Positions 1 to 9,500 of a DNA stretch of 64,000 nucleotides are shown here, piece after piece. The stretch spans positions 16,354,062-16,418,061 of the forward strand of contig OU612074.1 in the NCBI GenBank assembly GCA_914767715.1, given 5' to 3'. The DNA comes from Membranipora membranacea. Taxonomy: Eukaryota; Bryozoa; Gymnolaemata; Cheilostomatida; Membraniporidae. The notes below the pieces were generated by a model. The model was not told the DNA's origin, did no database searches, and saw only the letters and a program-made list of their open reading frames with translations. Position numbers and translations under genes: made by a program. How positions within the stretch are numbered: the first letter of the stretch is position 1; each line of letters begins with the position of its first letter.

Positions 1-534
1 TATTCAGGCCCATTATCGTTGGAAGGGATTCAATTGTGGTTACGTTGGCAGTGTCAATATCAATTGACCGTATTGCCAATGAGATATCTGACAGATGAAA
101 ATCAGTCAGTATTAATCGGTTAGCATCCTTAATGTCGAGGATGATTGCGTACAGCAAAGAGAAACGAGCGTCATGTTTCACACCATCTTCTTGATCAGTT
201 TCGTCGGAGAAGAGGGAACCGTTACAATAATCTCCAGCTAAGAAGGTTGCATTTCCTGCTCCAATTTCTAGCAGCTTAGTGCATTGCACACCAGGAAGTG
301 TCATAGCAATGTGAGTCCCATTAATTTGAGCAAACCCAGTCATTTGGCCAAACATTTCGCCATCATGTAATATTGTTGTGCTGGATCCATTGGTTGAATA
401 CAAACTACCAAATGAGGCAAACAGAATAGTGCCTGGTTCATCAACTTTCATGTCCATACAAGTTATTTCAGTGTTGCTTACATCCGACATATAGAGGGAA
501 AGCACGGGATCGTATGGTGGAAACCTAGGACGAC
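1..534 (-). CDS. NHL-like propeller exon, copy A (partial)
   Basis: Acceptor AG lies just above 534. The exon reads open to the window edge and is nearly identical to 2911-3435, with only scattered substitutions. It encodes an NHL-type stretch with 'DGVKHDARFSLLYAI' followed by 'ILDIKDANRLILTD' and 'AIRSIDIDTANVTT', the usual order of a DG..A.F turn, a GI..D strand and an IR.I strand. It starts in phase 2, like copies B and C. The near identity with copy B implies a recent tandem duplication with a unit of about 2.9 kb. Confidence 0.65.
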
Positions 535-3500
535 AGAAAAAGAAACAAATAAACATAGAGCCAAGCAAATGAGTAAACGAGCAGTTAATTACCTAATTTA
601 TTGAAGGGGCCGTGTAACATACATATTTCGTATTGCATAGTAAATAGTGCATAGAGTGCATAGTGATTTGTGCATAGTACATAGTGCATAGTGAAAAGTG
701 CAGAATGCATAGTACGTAGTGCATAGTGCATGGTGTATAGTGTACAGTGCAGATTGCATTATGTGTGTTAAGTAGTTTGAGTAAGCAACAAGTAGTTAGT
801 AGTAACTAGTGCATAGTATGTAGTGCGTACTGCGCTCTGTAAAGTTTGTAGTGCATAGTATTTGGTTCATGTTACATAGTATATTCTTAATAGTGCATAG
901 ATAATTATGAAAAGCTCATGGTACATAGTAAATTAAGAATCGTGTGCGCCATAATATTTTGGCGGTGAATTTCACAAACTATAGACTCTATCATACCCGA
1001 TCTCTGTTGTTCTGCCAGTTTCCTCCGCAGCTGCAAAATCAGATAAATGAAAATTCTACATGCTGAAACCCAAAAGATCATTAAACTAATGATATTGGTC
1101 AATCTATTGATATGTTTTTCTTTAAAATTTTTAATCTTATATTGGTAATCATGTCTTATGACTAGTGCAAATAATTTGGAGCCTCTCTACCAGAAGTATT
1201 TGATTCTCTTTTCCATATAAACCATATACTGGAAAACAGAGGTGCAATAAATGTTAAACTTTTATGGGCTTCTTTAATTTTGACAATTGAGTACTGCATG
1301 ATGAACTCATATTTTTGGACCCCGATCATGCACAGACTAAAATGTCCTAATTATTTTACCGTTCAGCCCATGCCTTTTGACACTTTCATTATTCATTTAA
1401 CCAAGTTTCAATTCCTTGTCAACCCAACTGTGACACACTTTGCACTATCGAAATCAGAAATAAAAAAAGGTTCAGTCAAGTTTGATTTCACCATGCTGGC
1501 AAGCACGGGAATATCTAGATTATGTTTTCTAACCTGCATCACAATAATAGGACATAATATAGGCTTATAAATCATTGCTAAACAAGCTTAAATTGGGAAA
1601 CATGCATGATAAGATGTTGTTTGAACATTGGCGAATCAGTCTACTCATATGTAGATTTGACACAACATTTGACACAAAATGGTGACATAAGTCTATACGT
1701 CTCTGGAGGATGTAGCCACACAATTTCAGTTAAAGATATAAAGATGTATTAGAATATGTGATGGAAATGAACACCCAATGACAAGCTTTGTTGATTTTTG
1801 GATAAAAATAGCAAAAACAGGTTACACAATTATTAGACATCCCGTTGTAAGTTGGTGTTTTGGAAAATAAGTGCCTGTCTCCACAAAACAAAAAGACTGT
1901 CAATATGTGCCAGGGCTGTTTCCTAGTATAAGGTCACACTGACCTGGCCATGCTGCTCATCTGACCCCAAGTTATATAATACACCGGCCTATTTCATTCA
2001 CTCTTCTCTTAATATTATGTAAATTATGATATGAGATGATGTATGTATATTGACATCGGATTGCCAATTTTGTAGCATTTTGAATAGACAGTCAATCATT
2101 GAACTCTATTCAGCAGTAGGCATCAGAAGCTTAGCAGTGAATTGTATTAGCCAGACATTATTGAAAATAATTTAATGATGTCAAGAAACTGTCCCTCATT
2201 TATAATCATCCATTTTAATTTAGCACAAATTGAACTGAGGCCACATTTACTCAACATTTATTAGCCCCTACTAATATGTGATCTTCTTTTGTTCTAAATC
2301 AGCAAGAGCTTCATAGCTTTTTCACCATACAATTCAGCTGTGTCTGCTAAAACTTAATTGAATTGATGTCCCTCAGAAAAAACACATCATTGATATACAA
2401 GCAGCTGTAGTGTGAGTTTGAAGTGGAATATTCATGTCCTGCCAAGTCAAATAAGGGATATGTGATATGTGATACTTAAAGCTCAAAAACTCACTTGTCG
2501 CTTTCGGTGGTAGCGTAAAGGTCATGATATCTGTTGAGTTCTTACTGGTGGTTGTGACATAGACTCTGCCGTCCACCATGAAAATGCCTTTTGGAGAACT
2601 TATCTGACAGTTCGTGAAATTGCCTGCCGTTTCAGGCTCACTTTCTCCTGAACAAATTGATTCTGTTGTGTTTTCAACCAAGTCAACTACTTGTATCAAA
2701 TTTTTGGTATCATCAGTCAAAAGTAAGATCCTGTCATTCAAGAACACAAGTCCTTTGGTCTTAGTGAACATAGTGAACATGTCCCAAGGTGATGTTGATG
2801 GTGCTGCTGACTCAAAGCTGACATCTGTAATTGACTGGTCAATGTAAGAAACTTTTAGTAAGCCTAATGAATGATCAATGTAGAAGTCTCCTGTTGATGG
2901 TTGCTGTACAATATTCAGGCCCTCTATCGTTGGAAGGGATTCAATTGTGGTTACGTTGGCAGTGTCAATATCAATTGACCGTATTGCCAATGAGATATCT
3001 GACATATGAAAATCAGTCAGTATTAAGCGGTTAGCATCCTTAATGTCGAGGATGATTGCGTACAGCAAAGAGAAACGAGCGTCATGTTTCACACCATCTG
3101 CTTGATCAGTTTCGTTGGAGAAGATGGAACCGTTACAATAATCTCCAGCGAAGAAGGTTGCATTTCCTGCTCCAATTTCTAGCAGCTTAGTGCATTGCAC
3201 ACCAGTAAGTGTCATAGCAATGTGAGTCCTATTAATTTGAGCAAACCCATTCATTTGGCCAAACAATTCGCCATCATGTAATTTTGTTGTGCTGGATCCA
3301 TTGGTTGAATACAAACTACCAAATGAGGCAAACAGAATAGTGCCTGGTTCATCAACTTTCATGTCCATCTGAGTTATTTCACAGTTCCATACATCCGACA
3401 TATAGAGGGAAACCATGGGATCGTATGGTAGAAACCTAGGATGACAGAAAAAGAAACAAATAAACATAGAGCAAAGCAAATGAGTAAACGAGCAGTTAAT

Positions 3501-6500
3501 TATCTAATTTATTAAAGGGGCCGTGTAACATACATGGATCCTTTAATATGAAGGTCAGAATGGGTTGATGTGGTTCATTTGGGCTTGGAAGAAAAACTGA
3601 CAGGGCATCAATTTAAACAACTAAAGGATTCACAAGAACCGCTTTGGGATTCTCAAGCTTTCTTTTTTCATATTTTTCTTAATTTTTTTGGCACTATTCA
3701 AAAAAAAGTTCCACTAATGCATTGAAATAGACTGCCACTGTCAAAAAAAAAGAGGATGATCCTCTGATGCCAAGGTTTATAAATAATCTTCTGACTCTTT
3801 ACCGATCCTGCTATCACCTGGTCAGTTGTGAAATGGTAACATGCACTCGATGTGCTATCAAAGTTTCAAGTTTGAGATGCAAGCAGCAATTAGTATTGGT
3901 TGCAAATCACTGCTACCCTCTTGGAGAAAGGGAGCAAGAGTTCACCTTAAAATGTGAAATTCATGGCTAGCAAACACAACTTTAATATTACCAAAGCCAG
4001 TGGTAGCAAAGACCGCTGCTACATCCCCAATAAAACTTACTCTAAAGTTGATGGATCTGGTGTAGTTGTGGTGACTGCTTCTGGTGATTCGGGAGTCGAT
4101 GGATCTAGTGTAGTTGTGGTGACTGCTTCTGGTGATTTGGGAGTTGATGGATCTGGTGTAGTTGTGGTGACTGCTTCTGGTGATTCGGGAGTTGATGGAT
4201 CTGGTGTAGTTGTGGTGACTGCTTCTGGTGATTCGGGAGTTGATGGATCTAGTGTAGTTGTGGTGACTGTCTCTGGTGAGTTTTGAGTTGATGAATGTGA
4301 TGTAGTTGTGGTGGCTGTGGTGACATCGGATTGAGTGACCATGTCTTGAGTACTAAATTAAATATATATATAAGGTAAGTACACTCGAAAACACATAAAC
4401 AGCCGAAACGATAACTTTTTGTTAAGAGCCAAATTACATATAGGACTGGTGAAGCATTTAATGTTTGCCATTTGTGTCACATCGATGAACTAGTTCATCA
4501 ATCACAATATGTATGATCAAACCTACCTCATCTCTGTTGTACTTTCAATAACTTCCCCACCTAAAATCATAATAACAAAGGTTTTTTTCATGTTGAGATC
4601 AAAAAGATCCTAAAACTACTGCACAAATTCACATAGGTCAGTGTGTAGCTTTTGAAGATAACTAAATTGACGCTTCAATCTCAAAATTCTCACCTCATGG
4701 CAAATTATTTGCACAAGACAAAAATATAAGCATGAGGCAATGAAATAAGGAAATTAGAACATCACGTAGGCGGAGTAAAAGTTTACACTGCTTTACAACT
4801 GCATCAACTTATGCCATCTTTAAAAGCTCCTGTGCAGAGAGTCTTCACTGCCTTGTTCACAAGAGCCCGCAACTCTCTGCTGAGACAAATTTAAACTAAG
4901 ATGTGGTAAACCTGGAAATGCTTTTCTAGCTACAGTGGTTTGAAGCTTTGCCAGACCTTGCAGCATTAACCTCTTCTGTGCTATATCTATGGGGCCTCAA
5001 TATTAAATTTCTTTACTTAATTGTTAGGCAATCGGGCAAGAATGTCAACAAAAACATCATTGCTAATAAAGAAGTCTGATGCGTAATGCCATTTAATTAT
5101 GTCACTCTGATGATGATACACTGATGAAAGCTTTCCATTCGATTGAGAATTAAACTGAAAACTATCTGTTATTGTTATATAGTATAGGGTTCTTGAACAT
5201 CTGACTTTGCAAGAAGAACATCCCGCAATCTTGAAGCAGTTTGAATGACTACATTTAAATTGACTTGCCTTCTGTTTGAAACTCCATGGAATAAATGACA
5301 CTTCCGCTGTTTCCTGTGCCTTGTAAAACAAGTTCTGATGAGCTTTCTTGCAAGAAGAACAGTGAACGTGTCTCCAAACCCGAAAAGTTGCATGCAACGC
5401 CAGCTTGATCATCAACACATTCTTCTAAGATGCACATAGCATCACTATAATTTGCGTCACCACATGGCTGTGGACCTGAGAATTCAATAAGTAATTTACA
5501 GATTTCTGATGCCTGGCAGGGCAGAGAGGCTATTGTGAGTCAGTACTTTGATCCCCCAGGCCAGAGACATGTCATTCTCGAGTGAAATTTTGGTAAGATA
5601 TGTTCCATCCTGCAACAAAACCCAGTCAAGAGTTACAAGCAGGAATCGAGTACTCACTTGTTCTTTGGAGGTGATGGGTTAATGTAACAATACCAACTGA
5701 CTCTTCACTGCGAGTGGTGATGTAGATTGTGCCATTCATTAATGTTATACCCTTGGGGCTGCTTATTGGACAGGACGTGTTGTTTCCTGCCATTTCTGGC
5801 TCACTCTCTTCTGAACAAATGGATATGGTTGTGTTTGCAACCAGGTCCATTACTTGAATATCATTATGACTAACATCAGTCAAAAGCAAGAATCTGTCGT
5901 TCAAGAACACAAGTTCCTTAGATATAGAAATGGCTGTAAAAAATCCTTCATGGTTTCCTTCATCGTGGCTGATTTCACTCTCTGAGTGGTCGAGGTATGA
6001 GACTTTCAGTAATCCTAAGTCATGACGGACATAGAGGTCACCTGTTGATGGTTGCTGTGCAATGTTTATGCCTAATGCATGAGTCACTGCAAAAGTTGTT
6101 ACATTGTAAGTGTCAATGACAATGGACCGTATGACTGTTCTGCCCGTTTTTACATCTGTAAGAAATAATCGATTGGCATCCTTAATGTCCAGGATAATTG
6201 CCCACGGCAAAGTAAAATGAGCGTCGTTTCTGACACCATCTGCTGGCAAGCCTTCCTGAATCATACTTTGAAGTGGGTTACCATGGCAATCACCTCCGGC
6301 AAAGATGGTTGAGTCACCTTCTCTAATGTCTAACAGCTTCACACATAGTTTCATAGGAATTGTCATGGCAATGTGAGATCCGTTAATCTGAGCAAAATGA
6401 ATGTTTTCCTCTTCATATAATAAGTTGGTGTCAGACCCAGTGGTGGCATACAGGCCATGCACTGTGGTGTAGAGAATACTGCCTGGTTTATCAACTTTTT

Positions 6501-9500
6501 GGTCTATTTGTATCACCTCACAACGGTCACATACTTCTGACATATAAACGCCAAGCGTCCAATCATTCGATTGAAACCTAAGGCGGCAAAGATACAAGCA
6601 ACAATCAAACATTCAAGCAAACAATGGATTCCCTATTTTATTGAGGAGTATTGAATAGTGAATGGTGTGTAATTCTTAGTGCATAGTGCCTATTGCTCAA
6701 TAAACAGTATATAGTAAAAAAATCAGTGTAGGAAGTTGTCAGAGTTTTGAAAACCGGGATTCACCGTTGCTACATTTTATTTCTTGACTACCATTCTACC
6801 ATAGTACTGCACCTTTGGGGGAATGGGGCAGATTTATGAACATTTTCCAACATCAACTCAAAATTTGTTTATTTCATTCTGGTGAAAGCTGAACGCTTGC
6901 GACTGGTTTCTGTATGCAGTCCTTGCAACTGGATTAATATTATGAATTGAAGAGCTTGAATCACGTTTCATACCTGGCCTGAATTTTAGCTTTTTCAATA
7001 TCTGCAAGGTAGAAAGCTGATCCTGCTGTGTTGATCACCAGGTTCTCGTTGTTACTGCTTAGTGCTATCACACCATCACTATCAAGGTCATTGCCTGGAG
7101 AAACTTTTGATGAGAGGGATTCGCTTAGTAACATCAAGAACTCACAGCTTCCAGTCATGGTGTAAAGCTCAACTATAATTTAATGGTTTGAGAGCATGTT
7201 ATTGTGAGTCTGTTCTTAGAACTCAAGTTTCTAAGGCCTATCATATCCGTTCACCAATTTAAAAGTGGCAACAGTAATTTAAAGACTGAAGCTTCTCTTT
7301 TCTGACAACTGGAATCATTGTGTGTCGCCAAGAGAAGCATGAATTAAAAAATTAAGAATCAACGATGTGGTTAATTAACAACATTTCTCTCTCCCTTATG
7401 AATTCTTGTTTCTCTATTTTTAGAACGCTCTCTTAAAAGTGTTTAAGAAAGCAAAACACAACCAAATTCCATAATTAACAATGAACAAAATAAAATTTAC
7501 TCGCTTAAGGAATTTAGTGAATGAAATAACCGATTTTAAAGTGCGAACAACCAGGGTCTAAGGTATGTTATCTTCCCTGTTACAGATTAACAGTTAATGA
7601 TGATCCACTAGCAGAATTACAGTAAGCCAGGCCTGGTTACCAGCCTGCTATACCTTCACTAGCAATTATGACACATCAATATTAGTCAAAGGTAGTCTAG
7701 GCAAAAATATTTTGCAAATAATCTGTAACATAGGAGATAGTATACTTTAGACCCTTCTAGACCCTGAGATTTGCACATTGAATTCGGTTATACCTTTCAA
7801 TAATGACCTTGTGCATTTGAATTTCGTTTTGTTATCCATTGCTATTACTATGGTATGAACGGTGGTTATGTTCTGATAAACGCATTAATGGTCTAAACAC
7901 ACTGGAGAGTTTGCAACCTCAACGGATCTTGGGTCAATGAGTTTTATATATATATCAATCCTCTGAGGATCAGCTGAGGCTCATATGTTAGTAATGTGAC
8001 GTCAAGCGAACCGCTCTGCACTGTGAGGTAGCAACCGCTGATCAAACCTCTGAGGATCTGCAAAGGCTGCTGTCAGCATATATGCTAACAATGATGACGT
8101 TGTGCAAACCTCTGGGGTTGCAACCTTCAAGTGTGTTTTGACCATTATGGTTAGCAGCTCACAGTTTGAGGTCAGTATGAATATCTCATCTCCAGTGGAA
8201 TCCACAGCAAAGTCAGCAATGTAATTCTCTCTTGGATTCCCATCTGTGTCGATGGTTAGGCACACAATGCTTTCTGATTCTCCTCCCAAATCTTTGCGTA
8301 TTATTCCTCCCTGAAAACATTATGGTACAGCACTGTATACCGAGTGATGTGAAACTGTTATTGTAAGCATCAGCCGTTCAGCCCGTAGACTTATTGTTAT
8401 CAGGTCTATGGTTGAGCCCTGTTTCAGATAAAAACTAAGGAAATGAGAGCAGCATAGAATACGCTCATAGAAAACGCTGTAGATTGACAGTTGTATCCAA
8501 AATTGGACAAAAATGTTTCAAGCTAATACAGAAATTCTTGTCATCATTTATTACATCATTATATAATATTATGATTGACTATTATTAAGAGAGTATGAGA
8601 TCAACAGCGACATATTTTGGCAAGCTGAATATGGGCATAGTTAAATGTCAAGACAACTTTTGCAAAGTGTGTGTCTGAATATACTTCTTCCCTTCATTCC
8701 ATGCCTAAGTCATTGGCAACAGAGCTTATAAGGCATCAGAGAGTAGTGTAATTCACATGCCAATCAGAACCTCATTAGCTTATTGTGTACGTTTCAAGGA
8801 CATAAAACACTGCTTTAAAAGATGCCTCTGCCTATAAGGGTATCATCCAGTGTGATCTTCTTTGATCGTAGAGACTATAAAAGAAACTCATGTCCATTTA
8901 TAAACTTGATACCCTGTGATACTGTGTGAGAAATCTTGATGTTGCTTGTTTTTTGTTTGTTTATGGTATCAGTACGGGTCTATGGACTGGATCCTGATGG
9001 GGCACAAGAGCATTTGAGGTCTGATGCTTGTCCTGACACCACCGTGGTCCGTCGGGAATCGAACACAGGACCTCTCTATTGAAAGACCCATGCCTTACCC
9101 ATTGAGATTGTAAAGTTTGCTTTTAATACTTCCTATGCAAGGAACACGGCATACAAACCTTCTGATCTTCGGTATCACCACACAAAATAAAGATTACGGG
9201 AGTCGCATCGACATTGTCATTCACTACAACATCGATTCGCTTTATGGCCTGCAGTTTAGTTTCTTCAGAAGAGCCGGTCTCAAAGCCTGATTCATCACAC
9301 AGACCTGAAAATGTCAAAACGATATTTGATTATTTTGAGTCAATAGCATGACCTTAACATTATCTACTAGCAAGTTACTCAAATCGCTTTCCAAGCGAAA
9401 CTTCTATGATTTTTAGTTTCTGAGTTGATCGTCTAAAACTAAAAAAAATGGTAATGCTACAGCTGACCCCTTGTAATCATTTGTTAGGTGGCCTCCCTGA

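Noticed and set aside
2373-3479. 368-codon ORF beginning 'MLCSMFICFFF' as a gene with a signal peptide
   Set aside because: The hydrophobic start is intron pyrimidine tract above the acceptor at 3436-3437, and the last 40 codons read past a GTGAGT donor at 2494.
3954-4286. Plus-strand Val/Ser/Gly repeat ORF
   Set aside because: Shadow of the mucin-like exon; the repeat length is a multiple of three so all frames stay open.
5484-5610. Exon reading 'DGTYLTKISLENDMSLAWG'
   Set aside because: Its donor phase does not fit any neighbouring exon and a stop follows at once.
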